Positions 11,618 through 24,416 of a stretch of 64,000 nucleotides of DNA are shown here, piece by piece. This DNA comes from Xylona heveae TC161 (Eukaryota > Ascomycota > Xylonomycetes > Xylonales > Xylonaceae). The DNA lies in contig NW_017264197.1 in the NCBI RefSeq assembly GCF_001619985.1, forward strand, positions 744,001-808,000. The letters run 5' to 3'. Below the pieces are notes generated by a model, which ran no database searches, was not told where the DNA came from, and was given only the letters and a program-made list of their open reading frames with translations. Made by a program: the position numbers and the translations under genes. Each line of letters starts with the position of its first letter. The first letter of the stretch is position 1.

Positions 11618-14600
11618 ATGGTCGAGAACCGCGAACAGCCTCAAACCCCACAGACTGCTGCCGACTCTACCCAGACACATGAAACGAGACACCAAGGTTC
11701 GAGTGTTCACAGGGATCATGGCGTTGACACGCCTACAACAGCATCAGAGGGAACAAATCAAGAGGTTCTAGGGGAAGATGAGGCCAGCCGGTTGAAAGAG
11801 TTGACAGCAAATGTACGAGATCAAGATGAGCTTGAACGTGACATAAGTCGCCAGGTGAGTGCATACTGGAGATTCCAGATGTAGCTTGCGCGGATATTGA
11901 TTAGGCATTTACCAGGCGGATCGCTTGCTCCTTGAACAAGCGGATGAAAGAGACCAGAAGCGCTTAGATAAGAGCAATGCAGAGAAAGAGTAAGATATCA
12001 TCAAATCGCCTCTTAACACTTCATCTGAGGATTCCAGGCTGACTGATTTTTTAGAAAATTACTTGCTCAGGTGCGCACTGTGCAGCAAAGGCTCGCCCAA
12101 CCAACTGGAGTTGCTTCACGAGTCCGTCTAGAGGCCGAACTCGACAATCTCCAGATTAGAATCTCCGGACTTGACACAGACATTGATCAAATACGTGACC
12201 GCATCAAACAGCGTCACCAGGACGACGGTGTGACCGAAGCGAACTCGATCGATGAATCAGGCGCGCGGAGACTACCGAACGAGAGTCGCCGAGACTTTTT
12301 GATACGCACAGGGAAGATAACCCCCTTCTCTGCCAGAGGCCGTCCGTTAGCTAGATCCAGCTCGAATCTACAAGATGTCATGTTCGATGCTGAGGAGGCT
12401 TTTTCAAGCGAGGGCGAGATGGAAGAGGTCGAGCATGAGGACTCAACAGGAAAAGAACCCATGTCTCATCGCAACCTTCTATTACCGGGGTTTTCCGACG
12501 AAGACGACAGCCAGCTCAGTTTTGAGTCATCAGGTACGCCGAGACCCTCGAAGCGATCAAGGGCTGACCGTCGATCGGCCCGTTCTGATACCTCTGTCAA
12601 AACGGACATCTCGGAGGAAGCCTCTGGCTCCGAATTTGGCGAGACGAGCTTAGCTGATGAAGATGAGGAGGGCTTAGAGCAAGACGAAGAGGAAGTCGAT
12701 GATGCATTTATCGTCGACGAGCGCCCGCGGAAACGTAGAAGGACAGATCAGAAATCCAAGGTGGCTCCCGGGGAACCGGCAAAGGAAGACTTTGCCGGGA
12801 TTGATGACGGAAACGAGAGTGTCTACCAAACGCGCCTAGAGAGTTGGGTCAAGCGGAGACGCGCAGCGCGCCTCCGGGCCCAGGCCCGAAAGGAGCCAAC
12901 AGAAAGCTCGAGTGAATCCGCCATCTTCCAGGGTGTGAACCAAGCTCAGAGGGATGACAGAGTCGAGGATGAGGAGTGGTACATGCCACATCCTACACGC
13001 TCTGATACTGAATTTGAGGGGGATTTTCGAATGCCGGGAGACATATACCCTTCACTGTTCGATTACCAAAAAACCGGTGTCCGCTGGCTTTGGGAACTGT
13101 ATTCTCAGCAAGTTGGCGGTATTATCGGAGATGAGATGGGGCTTGGAAAGACGATTCAGGTCATATCTTTCCTGGCGGGCTTACATTACTCGAAGAAAAT
13201 CACCAAACCGATTATTGTTGTTGCCCCTGCTACCGTCATGAAGCAGTGGGTTAACGAGTTTCATACCTGGTGGCCGCCTTTACGGGTATCCATACTCCAC
13301 TCTTCTGGAAGTGGCATGATTGATCTTCGCCAGGAGCGGGAGCGTGAATTTGAGCTTGTTTCTCAGTTGTGGAACGGCTCAAACTCAATGGGAAGAACGA
13401 AAGGTCAGAAGACTGCTCAAAGAGTCGTGGACAGAGTAATCCAGGAAGGCCACGTTCTAGTCACCACCTACTCTGGCTTGCAAACGTATGCAGAGCTATT
13501 GATACCGATTGATTGGGAGTATGCTGTATTGGATGAAGGTCATAAGATTCGAAACCCAAATGCAGCAATCACTATCTACTGCAAAGAGCTCCGTACTGCA
13601 AATAGGATCATTCTTTCCGGTACTCCTATGCAGAACAACCTCACGGAATTGTGGTCTCTGTTCGACTTTGTCTTTCCTATGCGCTTGGGGACGTTGGTAA
13701 ATTTCCGGAACCAATTTGAATATCCCATTCGCCAAGGCGGCTATGCAAATGCGTCCAATCTTCAAGTACAGACGGCAATGAAATGTGCCGAGACCTTAAA
13801 AGAAACGATTAGTGCTTATCTACTGCAAAGGTTCAAAATCGACGTTGCGGCCGATCTTCCCAAAAAGAGCGAACAAGTCTTGTTCTGCAAACTCACAAAA
13901 TCTCAACGAGAAGCATATGAGACATTCCTGGCTTCTGATGACATGAAGGCGATAATGAATCGGAAGAGACAGGTATTATATGGAGTTGATATCCTGCGAA
14001 AAATATGCAACCATCCGGATCTGCAGGAACACAAGACACTGTCCCTCAAAGGAAATTATGCCTATGGCAACTCTGCAAAGTCTGGGAAGATGCAGGTGGT
14101 GAAAGCTCTTCTCGGATTATGGAAAGAGACCGGTCACAAGACTCTCTTATTCGCCCAGCACCGCATAATGCTTGACATTCTCGAGAGCTTTGTCAAGTCA
14201 TTGGGAGGTTTCAACTATCGACGAATGGACGGAAACACGCCGATCCAGACGAGGCAAAGTCTCGTCGATGAATTCAATAAGACTCCTGATATTCATGTAT
14301 TCCTCCTCACTACAAAGGTCGGTGGCTTAGGTGTAAATCTTACAGGAGCAGATCGGGTGATTATTTTCGACCCGGACTGGAATCCTTCAACGGATCTGCA
14401 AGCTCGAGAGCGTGCCTGGCGGCTTGGACAGAAACGAGAAGTAATGATATATCGTTTGATGACGGCGGGCACGATTGAAGAAAAAATCTATCACCGGCAG
14501 ATTTTCAAACAATTTCTCACAAATAAAATATTGAAAGATCCAAAGCAGCGACAGACCTTTCAGATGAGTGACCTCCATGATCTCTTTACCCTTGGAACGA

Positions 14601-15463
14601 ATGAGCAAGAGCCGACGGAGACAAGCAAGCTTTTCCAAGGTACAGAGGTCAAATTTGGTGGAGGAGGCCGTGACACTGGGAAAAGTAGAGCCCAAGGCAG
14701 CCCGCCGTCATCTGCGGGCCCTGCCGACGCCGACAACAAGGACAATCCTGATGATCTTCGCCGAATGGCGGGCGTTGCCAGCATGGAACGTTACCACGGC
14801 GAAGAAGAAGAGGAACAAAAAGCCAGCGACCCTGCCAAAGCGAACGAAGACCGAGTCATGGAGGGGATCTTTTCTCGAGCAGGCGTGCATTCTGCACTGG
14901 AACATGATCAGATCATAAACGGCAAGAGAGTTATTGCTGCAGACCCCAAGATAATTGAACGCGAAGCCAAGAGGGTTGCAGCTGAAGCAGCAAGGGAACT
15001 ACAAAAGGCCGGGGAAGAAGCAAAACAAGTGCCTATCGGCACACCCACCTGGACCGGCGAATTTGGAACTGCCGGACGCCCACAGGGACCGGTGGGCTTT
15101 GGACGGGGCCGAGGTCGCGGTGGTCCTTCATCAGCAAGCATATTGGCTGGTTTACAGGATCGCCAACTTGCTGATAGAGATTCAAGCAGTTCGCGCGCCG
15201 GTACTCCCTCTGGGAGAAACTCTCGTCCCGGAACGCCCGCACCTCGCGGGAAGGATTTTATTCGAATGATTCGTGATTATTTGCTTGTGCATGGTGGCCA
15301 GGTATACACCCAAATGTTGGTTGATCATTTCAATAGATACTGCACTACGCCAGCCCAGACCATGGAGTTTAAGGAAATGCTGAAGCAAATTGCGGTCTTG
15401 GAAAAAGGGTCTCGCGGTCGGGCGAAATGGATCTTGAAGGATGAATATAAGCGCCGGCCTTGA
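11618..15463 (+). CDS. RAD26: Transcription-coupled repair ATPase Rad26 (CSB/ERCC6)
   Basis: SWI2/SNF2 DNA translocase that acts on stalled RNA polymerase II in transcription-coupled nucleotide excision repair. Exons 11618-11854, 11916-11989 and 12055-15463; 1239 residues. The N-terminal coiled-coil region spans the two introns (ADRLLLEQADERDQKRLDK, then LLAQVRTVQQRLAQPTGVAS). An acidic region follows with basic NLS-like clusters RPRKRRRTD and KRRRAARLRAQARK. ATPase motifs: GDEMGLGKTIQ near residue 462, DEGHKIRN near 596, SGTPMQNNL, then helicase C motifs RRMDGNTP, LLTTKVGGLGVNL, and ERAWRLGQKREV. The C-terminus ends in a winged-helix-like segment (FIRMIRDYLLVHGGQVYTQM ... RAKWILKDEYKR) typical of fungal Rad26. 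Confidence 0.95.
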
Positions 15464-16516
15464 TTAAGTACCTTTTTTCCTTTTCTTTATTTACGCCTGC
15501 TCATTACATTCATATCACACTTTCTAATTTGCTTTTCACGCACTTTATATATATCCCATCTGCTTTAACCTTCTGGGTCAGTTCGCTCGTCAGGCGTGGG
15601 AAGATTGCTGGAGCCGTGCTTAAAAGGGGTTATTATTTTTTTCCCCCCCTCTCCTTTCATCTTCACTCCATTTTCTCAAGGGTTGAGCTCTAGATAACAT
15701 AAATTTTTTTTTCACGCTGATATTGATAATTTGTGGACTGTGATATACATGTACAATGGCATGTGACTCGAGTGTACGAGTTCTGTCATGAGAGAATCGA
15801 ATCCTCCAAAAATAGTAGTTGGAAAGGCTTTTTACCCCTGGCAAGTATAAACATTACCTAGACGTGCTGGAATGAACGCGAGGGATTCTTTCCCCAAGAG
15901 GGATAGTGCGTTTCCCTCGCGACGGTCCGCGCCCTGTCTAGCAGGCCATTGGCCCCTCTCTATACGAGAAGAAAGTCCCTAAGGGGTCCTTTTAGGTGCA
16001 TTTTCTTCCTTATGGTACAAGAGTCTCTCGGATCGTGCTGGTACACAGCATGCCTCATCCAAATCACCCATAATGCGCCTTCAACACTTTTGTCTGCCGC
16101 AACGCTCTTGACTGACATCGACTTCCGCCTCTCGTTATTTGCATTTTGACGTGTGTTTTCTGGTTCCTTGACAGCATCAAGCATCAAGCCTCACGTACAT
16201 AGCATTTACTACATCCGACGTCCTGGACTCTGTCGTTACAGTCGCTCGATCTCACACTCGCTGGGCACGTCGGAAGCCATACTCCTGTTTAACGACAAAT
16301 TGAGCATTTGGCCATCCTCCCTTGAATAATCCGCCTCAGTCGCCAGCCCAGAGATTTCCAAGGCTTTCCTCGATCTGATAATCACCGCAATACATTTCAA
16401 AAGAACTGTAAACACCGTCCTGTGGAAGTCGAGGCATCTCTTAACCGCCCCTTCCTGGCTTCTTCATTCCGCAGATTCTTAGGAGCGCTCCGCTCCAATT
16501 GCAAAGATCGTCCACC
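15464..16516. other. Intergenic: RAD26 3' UTR and promoter of the DUF7137 gene
   Basis: 1.05 kb between two plus-strand genes. Pyrimidine-rich tracts occur after the RAD26 stop and again in the ~200 bp before the next ATG (leader-like). No gene seen. Confidence 0.5.
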
Positions 16517-17624
16517 ATGCGATCCATTCAAATCATTACTCTCCTCTCGACTTTATTCCTAATAATATCCGTTTGTGGAGCTTGGCCATGGCCACCATCT
16601 GTGAACTTGATTGAGGCGCCCGTAGCCCGGAGAGACGATAGCACAACAGGTGAGAAGAACTGCCTGTTGCATTGAGGGTTTTCTGGTGGAGGATTAACAG
16701 TGGACAATCTTGGCAGGCTCTGCGGCTGCTGCAAAGACGACTGCAGCTGCAGCGAAGACAACGGATTCGGATAAGACCACCGCCAAAGAAACCAATTCAA
16801 AGGCCGCAAAAACGACTAATAGTTCTCCCGATTCAGCCTCGGCGTCTGCATCTGCTAGCGGGAGTGACAAGGGAAGCAAAGCATCTGCCACCAAGACGGA
16901 CACCAAATCAAAAACCAAGACCTCGAGCAAAGCCAGCAAGACTTCGTCCATCAGCATTGACCCTCGCGTCCCGCCCGGAGGCGTCTCGATGATCACGCCT
17001 GCCGCTAGTGTTGGAAACCAGTACTACAAGATTGGTTACAATGCCACATTTGCATGGAACTACACCTCGCTCTCCGTCACGCCAAAGGCAATCAACGTGC
17101 TGGCGGCCTGCAGCGAAAATTCAAACACCTACACACTTTCTCTAAACCAAAGCGTTGGTACTACCAACAAGATAACCTGGGATACAGGTGCATCTCAGAC
17201 TGTTCCTTTTGTGATGGGGACGTATACTCTCATCATCTACGACGCTGCAAAGTCGGTCTCTGCCACTCCTAGCCCCGGTTACCTGGGCACCTACGATCAG
17301 TTCGAATTTGGAATGTACATTCCTCAACCATACACTCCATTGAGCGGTAAGCTACCATCTCATTATCATCATCAACATATTATCTACAGAACCCTTGTTT
17401 TTTTTTTTTTTTTTTTTTTCTCTTCCTCTTCCTTCTCCCACGCACTCTTGTTATTCCACCATATGCTAATCCATCCCTTCCTCACTCCAGATTATCAATG
17501 TGCCACGTGCAATGGCGCTCTCTCCGCCGCGCAACGTCAAGCTTTCCAGTTCATGCTCGGCACCGTTTTAATCACGATTCTCTCCTTTACCTGGTTCGCA
17601 GGTGGATTCGGCGTCTTCAATTAA
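16517..17624 (+). CDS. Secreted/membrane protein, DUF7137-type
   Basis: Predicted surface or secretory-pathway type I membrane protein; molecular function unknown. Exons 16517-16649, 16717-17346 and 17491-17624; 298 residues. Residues 1-22 form a signal peptide (TLLSTLFLIISVCGAWPW). Residues ~45-125 are a low-complexity A/K/T/S stalk, probably O-mannosylated. The conserved domain follows: RVPPGGVSMITPA, YYKIGYNATFAWNYTSLSV with an N-glycosylation sequon, and an immunoglobulin-like pattern through TYTLIIYDA. The last exon encodes YQCATCNGALSAAQRQA and a C-terminal transmembrane helix (VLITILSFTWFAGGFGVF). I recall this domain as DUF7137 of filamentous fungi. The second intron carries a run of about 20 T. 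Confidence 0.85.
17398..17419 (+). repeat. Poly-T run in an intron
   Basis: About 21-22 consecutive T inside the second intron of the DUF7137 gene, followed by a C/T-rich stretch that merges with the polypyrimidine tract of the acceptor at 17490. The length is likely variable or uncertain in assemblies. Confidence 0.8.
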
Positions 17625-19159
17625 AATCCAGCATTTTTTGAACAAACGCTTCTCTAGAATTTGCTCAGCCCTCAGAGTCTTTCATTTCTTTTCTACTTTC
17701 TCGTCCAAGGTCTAGTTTCAATCCCGCCTGGGTCTATTATTCAGAACAAGAAAAAGGAGACTTGGGAATCGGATGAAGCGATTGCATTCTTATTCCATTC
17801 TTTGTTTCCGTTCTCCTTTTCTTGTGTTTATTCTTTTTATTACATTGCGAAAGGCCTGCATTCACAGCTTTTCCATGCCTGTGCTCATCACGGACCTTTG
17901 AGCTCTTCTTCTTCTTAGTTTCCATTCACACATACATAATTTCATAGCCTTACGCATGGGGGACGTCTATTAGCCCATTTCTTTCTCTCCTCCCACCCTT
18001 TGGCACCTTTCTTTAACTCGCGCTCTTGTTCCAAATTCTGCATCGGGCTGGTTCGTCTGTTCGTTTCGTTTTTGAAAAGCGGCGTTACTTGTTCTCCTTG
18101 TCCTCTGGCTCTCATTTGGTTCTCCTTTCATGTAAGCATCTTAATTTTTACGGCATTCTGGGAAATTAGGGGGGAAAATACTAAAACACATTTGAGTTTT
18201 CCGAGTCGACTTGTATCAACTAATATCCTTGAGATACGTAATCTTCTGGATTGATGCTTCCATAGCTGGAGTGAGAATTACATATGTAAAACCGTAGCAT
18301 TATTCATGGATTCACGGCCACTATGCGAAATGGGGAGTGCGAGTAAAGAAGGATTTGTATCATTTCATCGTGCTAATTTTTTTAAGACAAAAAAAAGGAC
18401 AAAACTTGACAGCAACTAGAGTCTCTCCAGCTTACAACGCTTCTTTTCTATACATATGAATGAATTTGAAACGCTCATAGGGGAAGAGGGACCTCTCAGT
18501 GTTGGGCAAGTTGTCGTTCGACATTCATCTCTAATACAAATGTATCATCCAGTTTCCTTTCTCTATCTTCCTCCTGCATGAACTTTTTGTCGTTGCCTTG
18601 GGCTTTTGAATTCTCAAGGACGAGATTCGTGGCGTTACGGGAAACTTTTTTTTCGCGCGGGGAACCAGTCATGTGATGAAAATGAAATAGCACATGATAC
18701 GAGGGCAAGAAAAAGAGAAAAAAGAGAAAAAGGAGAGAAAAAAAAAGTAATAATAGATGGAATAGCAGATGATACATGACAGAAGAAAATAGACAAGCGA
18801 TCCAGAACGCCTGGTTCGATGGGATGGAAAAAAAGAGGTAAGAAAAGGATAAACTGTATGACATGAATAGGACAGTAAATGATGTTGCCCACGAACCGGA
18901 ACAGAAAATTATTGACGGGGCCAGCTGGTTGGAGATAGTCCATATGACCATTTTCGAGTTGAGAGGATAATGATCTCAACAAGTATCTGGACCCCCCTCA
19001 GGCAATTATCTGCAAATAGAAAGCGCTCCCGTACCAGCGGTTTGAGGATGGATCGAGCGCTGATATGGAGCCTGGCTCGTTTGTCGCTCCGCGGGTCCCT
19101 AGGTTATGGGTTGAATTTGGCGGCGCGGCGAGCAGGAAGGGGTGATTGTTTGCATGCGC
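17625..19159. other. Convergent 3' region between DUF7137 gene and eIF3l
   Basis: 1.5 kb between two convergent stops. Low-complexity pyrimidine-rich sequence on the plus strand and A/G-rich tracts near 18700-18850. The long hydrophobic minus-strand frame at 18496-18951 is a translation of that low-complexity sequence. No gene supported. Confidence 0.5.
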
Positions 19160-20805
19160 TTAGTAGGCGCGGGCAAGGTTGCGGAGGTACCAGTCAACGA
19201 GGCGACGACCGACCTTGGCCTCTGAGATGTGGATCAGGTCCTATACAAGAGACAATTAGCAAGTGTGTTCCAAAGGGATCATGGAAAAGAGGGGATTTTT
19301 CTGCAAGGGAGAGAGCCATATCAAGTGTCTCCAAAGATGTTTCGGGAAAGAAGGTGCTAACTGAGCGAGTACTTACACCTTGCATGGCATAGTCGAGGTC
19401 GCTGGCGTTAACAATATCGCCGTCGAGGAGACCACCCTCGCTCCAGCGAACCTGGCGGCTGCGCTGCTTGTTCACGAGGAGCCATCCACGGAGCTTCTCG
19501 GGTTCGACCTCGAGGAAGCCAGCCAACTTGTTCAAGTCCATAGTCGTGTAGAGCTTCAGGTAGCTCTTGACAGTGGGCGACCAGATGTTGGCCTTGACCT
19601 CATCCATGAAGATGGCACAGTGGTGGTCGATGGGGTCGACGTTCAGCTCTGGGTTGTCAAAGTCCGGTGGGACGGGAGAGATGAACTTGGGGCAAGCCGA
19701 GCGGAAGAGCTCCTCAAAGATGGGGAGCGCCTCGGGGCCACCTCGCTGCATACGGAGGAACTGCTCGCCGTACTTCTCGCGCAGAGCGCTGTGGATGGTG
19801 TCGTCGAGACGGGTAGGCTGCAGGGCAACACAGATGGCAATCAGGGCGTACATCTGGTCGTTCTTCTTGCTGATGGAATCGTACTGGGCGTTCTTCTGGA
19901 AGTTCTTGGTACGAGACACGTAGATGAGGATATGGCTGAACATGCGGATGGCGTCCGAGTAGCGGCGCATCATCATGTATGAGAAACCAACGTAATAGTA
20001 CGTCGTGAAGTGAGCAGCCATGACGCGCGCAAACATGGCCTTCTTGTTCAGCTCAATATCGTCCAGCGTCTTGAGCGCCAAGGCGAAGTCTCCGAGAAGA
20101 CAGTGCACGCGCAGCAGACCGATGATGGAGAAGTATCCCAACATACGGTAAAGGGGCCGAGAGCCATACTCGCCAGCCACAGCGGCGGGGTCCTCACCAC
20201 GCTTGATGGCCGCAAGCTGATCGTTGATCTGGGACCGCTGGATCAGAGAGTACAGGACGTTGAGGACGCTGTAGCAGCCCCAAGTGTTGGGGTTTTCGCG
20301 GAGAAGCTGCTTTTCCTCGTCATTCTCACCCTTGCGAGCGATGCGATGGCGGTAGCTGCAGAAGCTGTTGAACTGGTAGATGAATTCATCGATGACGTCC
20401 CAGGCCCAATAGTACTGATTATTTGTTAGATCTCACTCTCTCTTTGTATAATCACCAAATTTTTTTTCATTCGCGGCTTACCGAAGGGACCTCGAGTTCA
20501 ACAGGGCCGTCGGAGTTGAGAATGTAGTGGAAAAGGCTGCAGTAGTTGTCGTAGCTCGCAAACTTGGTCTCCAAAGTAGCCTGGTAATCCAATGGGGTGG
20601 CAGCCGCCGTCAACTGAGCCTGAATATCCTGAGCCTGCTGACCAGCTCCAAGAGAAGTGGTCCGCTCGAGATCGCTCATGCCATCGTCAAACTGAACTTG
20701 TTCTCGGTAATCGTTGACGAGCGCTTCCTCCTCATCATCCGAGTCCTGCTGAGGGCGGACGGGAATGTCCTCGTTCTGGTACGGCAGACGCTGTTGGACG
20801 TTCAT
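19160..20805 (-). CDS. Translation initiation factor eIF3 subunit l
   Basis: PCI-domain subunit of eIF3, present in filamentous fungi and animals but absent from budding yeast eIF3. Exons 20482-20805, 19377-20414 and 19160-19240; 480 residues, normal. The protein begins MNVQQRLPYQNEDIPVRPQQ with an acidic stretch DSDDEEEALVNDYREQVQF. Conserved blocks: SYDNYCSLFHYIL, YYWAWDVIDEFIYQFNSF, NTWGCYSVLNVLYSLIQRSQ, MLGYFSIIGLLRVHCLLGDF, TTYYYVGFSYMMMRRYSDAI, then the PCI part YLKLYTTMDLNKLAGFLEVE and the last exon DLIHISEAKVGRRLVDWYLR. With eIF3c this is the second eIF3 subunit in 21 kb. It is head-to-head with the nitrilase gene, 309 bp apart. Confidence 0.95.
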
Positions 20806-21114
20806 CTTGCCTGCGGGGAGAATTGGACACGAGATGGAAATTGCCTCTATGGGGTCCTGGTCGTGGCCGATACCGATGATCGATTGGCGCTGTCGTCGTC
20901 GTCGTTGTTCTTTTGGTGTGGAATAATCTCCAGAAGGGTTTTCGCTTACGGCAACCCTATGAGAGTATAGCGCAGAAGCAGCTTATCGATATGGAACTGA
21001 CCTGCCTATCATGAACTATGGACCTTGAGCCGGCAAAGGCGGCACCGGGCCAATGTGCACCTTGGCACTGACTCTTGCTGGAGAATTTCCTGGTCTCTTC
21101 ATTGTCGAGAGATC
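20806..21114. promoter_or_regulatory. Short bidirectional promoter region eIF3l / nitrilase
   Basis: 309 bp separate the two start codons on opposite strands, so both 5' UTRs and promoters must lie here or overlap. The sequence holds a CGTCGTCGTCGTT-like triplet tract near 20893. No specific factor site is claimed. Confidence 0.5.
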
Positions 21115-22245
21115 ATGTCTTCGCAGGAACTCATAAAGGTTGCTGTCATTCAGCTGTATGCTGAGGTGCGTGTCCTGTCACTTGCTCGTATCTTGGGACG
21201 AATGCTGATAACACCTCGCCTACAGCCCTTAAAGGTCGAGCATAACTTCAACAAAGCCGCAAACTTTATTCGTGCAGCTGCGTTCCAGGGTGCCAAATTG
21301 GCTGTATTGCCAGAGTATCATCTCACTGCCTGGGTCCCCGATCGGCCTGGCTTTCTCGAAGCTACCCGGCAATGGAAGACCTACCTCCAGAAATACCAAG
21401 CGCTTGCGAAGGAATGCAACATTTGCATTGTCCCTGGAACAATTGTAGAGTGTCATGAGGGGGAAGATGGTGAAGAGAGGGTCTTATGGAATCCAGCCTA
21501 TTTCATTGACAACAAGGGCGAGATTTTGGGCAGCTACAAGAAGAAAAACCTATGGTCTGCTGATGCTCCAAATTACCAGCAGCTCTGTAATCACCATCAG
21601 TTAATATTGACACGTCTTGCAGGCATTCGGAAAGGGGACACTTGACTTCAAGTGCGCATTCGCCCCATGAAGTGATCGAGACTCCCATCGGACCTGTCGG
21701 CATGCTGATATGCTGGGATCTGGCCTTTCCGGAAGCTTTTCGAGAATTGATCGCCAAGGGCGCGAAGATTATAATCATTCCAAGCTTTTGTATGGGCTAA
21801 TAGCAACGCATCTCCAAAGACGTTTCACTAACTCTATGGTTCAAAGGGACTCTCTGGGACTCGACCCCAGCGGGCATGGAGTATAACAAGACAGCAGAAG
21901 CCTTGTTCATCGACAGCTCCATTACCTCAAGAGCGTTTGAGAACACTTGTGGTATGCAGAATTTCTCAATGAGATTTCTATTATGTACTGATGTCTGTCT
22001 CAGCCGTAATTTTTGCCAACGCTGGAGGCCCATCGTCGCGCGGCTATGCAGGACTCTCCCAGGTCACCGTGCCCTTTATCGGCCCACTTGTAAGGCTTGG
22101 TAGCGGCGAGGAAGGCATGTGTGTCGTTAATTTGAATACGGCTGTACTAGAAGCCGCAGAGGACTGCTACAAGGTCCGGGAAGATTTATCCCGTCAGGAT
22201 TGGCATTATGATTACAGGCATAATCGCACGAGCCACAAGATATGA
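21115..22245 (+). CDS. Carbon-nitrogen hydrolase (nitrilase superfamily)
   Basis: Hydrolase of the nitrilase superfamily that cleaves C-N bonds in amides or nitriles; the substrate cannot be read from the sequence. Exons 21115-21165, 21226-21554, 21623-21789, 21847-21951 and 22004-22245; 297 residues. The catalytic triad is visible: Glu in LPEYHL, Lys in YKKKNLW and Cys in MLICWD. Exon 2 ends at a weak donor GTCTGC, and joining to 21623 restores KKNLWHSERGHLTSS, matching the family. Later motifs are PSFWTLWDSTP and VIFANAGG. The acidic WHYDYR-type end is usual for fungal members. It may be an amidase or a nitrilase rather than an omega-amidase; I cannot decide. Confidence 0.9.
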
Positions 22246-22753
22246 TACGTTTCAAAGTTGCCAAATTCTGGTAACTTTTTACCCTGTGGTGAGCTATTTA
22301 GGGCTTGTCAATATTGATTGCAAGCTATTCATGAAATGAAGCAAATTTCTCCTAATAAAATCACTGATGCTCGGGCACGAATGCTTATTTTTGTGTTGGA
22401 TAGGCCAGAGGGGTGCGTAGCATTACATTTTGTCCTGCTCCATCTCTCTCGGCTGTAATCTTTCCTCTTCCGCTCGTATGCTGCAACAGAATCTCCGGGA
22501 AAAAAAAAAGTAGCCGCTGACCATGGATAGAAGCCCCTTGTCCCACCGCGTACCTCTCCTAGGCGTTCTAATCCTTCTCGAATCGGCGCAGCTTAAACCT
22601 CAGATGAAGGGCCCTTGCTGCAATGATCGTCATTGAACGGATGGCCGTAACTTGTAGGAAAGCCATACGGCTCGGCGGATTGTTGAACGTAGCGTCGACC
22701 AACGCCCGAGATAGTGGACGAGGAAATGCTTGCATATCGCTACTTTAGAAATT
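22246..22753. other. Convergent 3' region nitrilase / RRM gene
   Basis: 508 bp between two stop codons on opposite strands. It contains A/T-rich 3' UTR-like sequence and a short A run near 22500. No gene seen. Confidence 0.5.
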
Positions 22754-24416
22754 CTACTCCGCCCAGCTTATGCCTGGACCAATCGTAGAAAGAGCGCTGG
22801 AAAGGCGCTCGCCCTTATCAGAACCGTCTTCAGAACCATCTTCAGTTCCTTCCGTATTGAGGACCATATAGCGGTTTTTGCTCGGTTCTTTCCTGATGCC
22901 TGGTCGCTCGATCTTTCCAACCTTTTCCGCGCCAAGGGTCACCAAGGGTGCAGCGCACTCATCTGGATACCAGTCGAGGAACATGCCTTTGTAAATGGCT
23001 CTGGACAATATGCAGGTACGTGCAAAGACGGAGACACTTATCGAGTTCAGACAAATTATCATATTGCCGGCACGAGACGTGATGTCGACAACGACAAGAT
23101 TGTGAATATGATCTAGATCTTGACGAAGTTTTGCAGCAGTGATACCTGCATGAACATTCCTGAGAATAAGATTCCGCGAAGCACCTTTGCTGAGCTTGTA
23201 GGCCATGGAAGGATTGATCACAAATTGGCGGTCATTCCAACAAACATCGACCTTTTGGCAGGATTAGCTATCTCAATCAACAATGCAATATTACAGCGTC
23301 CTGACCTTCGTTCCCAGAATGAATATTCCATGGCGGCTGGAATATTCGTAAAAGTTCCGCGCTGCGTCGCTTTTGACGAACGAGACATTGGCAGATCCGT
23401 CTTTTTTAAGGAAAATGTCGATCAAAGCTCCTCCTCGGATGGCTTCGATCAGCTTCTTGTGCGTAGTATGCTTGGGCAGTCCGGTGATCCGGAGCGTACG
23501 TCTTTCATCTTTCAACGCCGAATCACTACCAGTGTCAACGTCGTTGCGCTCATTGGCTTTGACCGAAGTGTTCGGAAAGCCACGCTCTGGGGGAGCTTGC
23601 AAATCATTTTTCTTGTCAATAGCCAACTGTCCCGCTTGAAAATCAAAGGACTTACTTCCAGACCCGCTATTCTTGCCTTGCATCAGCGTGTTGGGCGCTC
23701 TAGCAGCATTGGTGGCCCGAGGGTTGGAGCCCGGATCTGGTTGCTTGCTGGGTATTGGCCGTTCAACATCAGCAGCAGGTTTAGGAACGTTCAAAGCAGT
23801 TGGAGTCTGGTGCACAAGCAGCTTTCAAGGGCTATCAACTTGATGTCCGATATCGAATGAGGGCATGATTCCGTACCTCAAGAGTCTCAAGATCGACCCC
23901 GCCGAGCAATAGTGTCTGTCGAAGTGCAGCTGATTTTACGTTAATAGTTGCACCTCACCTCTTGCCTCTGCACCCATATACCAGACAATTATCCACGTGC
24001 TTGACGGTTCATGCTGAAATGGAAAGGATGCTGCTTACCATACTCCTGCGACTGACGTATCTTTTTATGGGTGTCAGCCTATAGCCGTATTGCATCAGAC
24101 CTAGTCAAACTGTGCGGTTATAGTTCCTTACCAAGTTTTGGTATTCACGCCATAAAAGAATGACAGACCCATTTTCCTGAGTTATGCCATGGTTGTGAAT
24201 CACGTTTTCATGCTGTATCGATCAACAATAACGCATTAGTAGGCTCTCAGCAACCGATTTCTAAGTGATGAATCTGACCAATTCCGCACTGTAAACAAAG
24301 GAACCCGTCAGCCATCAGCTCCTCTTAGCACAAAGTGAACGTCTAGCTCAACATGGCCCATACCGTCGGAGCAGGGTCTCAAAGTAACCTTTGTCGATGG
24401 TCACAGAATCTGTCAT
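22754..24416 (-). CDS. Two-RRM RNA-binding protein (fungal Nrd1/Msa1-like)
   Basis: Predicted RNA-binding protein. Seven exons by hand: 24364-24416, 24279-24288, 24132-24212, 24039-24078, 23877-23929, 23306-23821 and 22754-23251, total 1251 nt, 416 residues. The protein starts MTDSVTIDKGYFETLLRR, a helical N-terminus, then LRQTLLLGGVDLETLE and a disordered linker. RRM1 (about residues 245-320) contains LRITGLPKHTT, GGALIDIFL and ANVSFV. RRM2 contains NLILRNVHAGITAAKL and FARTCILSRAIYKGMFLDWY. Exon 2 is only 10 nt and its donor (GTCAGA) is weak; the donor before the last exon (GTCAGG) is also non-standard. The join is supported by frame and by RNP-like continuity (FILGTK-VDVCWNDRQF). The family name is a tentative match to fungal negative regulators of differentiation. 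Confidence 0.78.

Noticed and set aside
15775-15810. Possible tRNA T-arm (ATTCGATTC on the minus strand)
   Set aside because: No matching acceptor, D or anticodon arms around it.
18496-18951. Minus-strand 151-residue frame rich in F, L and S resembling a membrane protein
   Set aside because: Translation of low-complexity A/G-rich sequence in a convergent 3' region; no family pattern.
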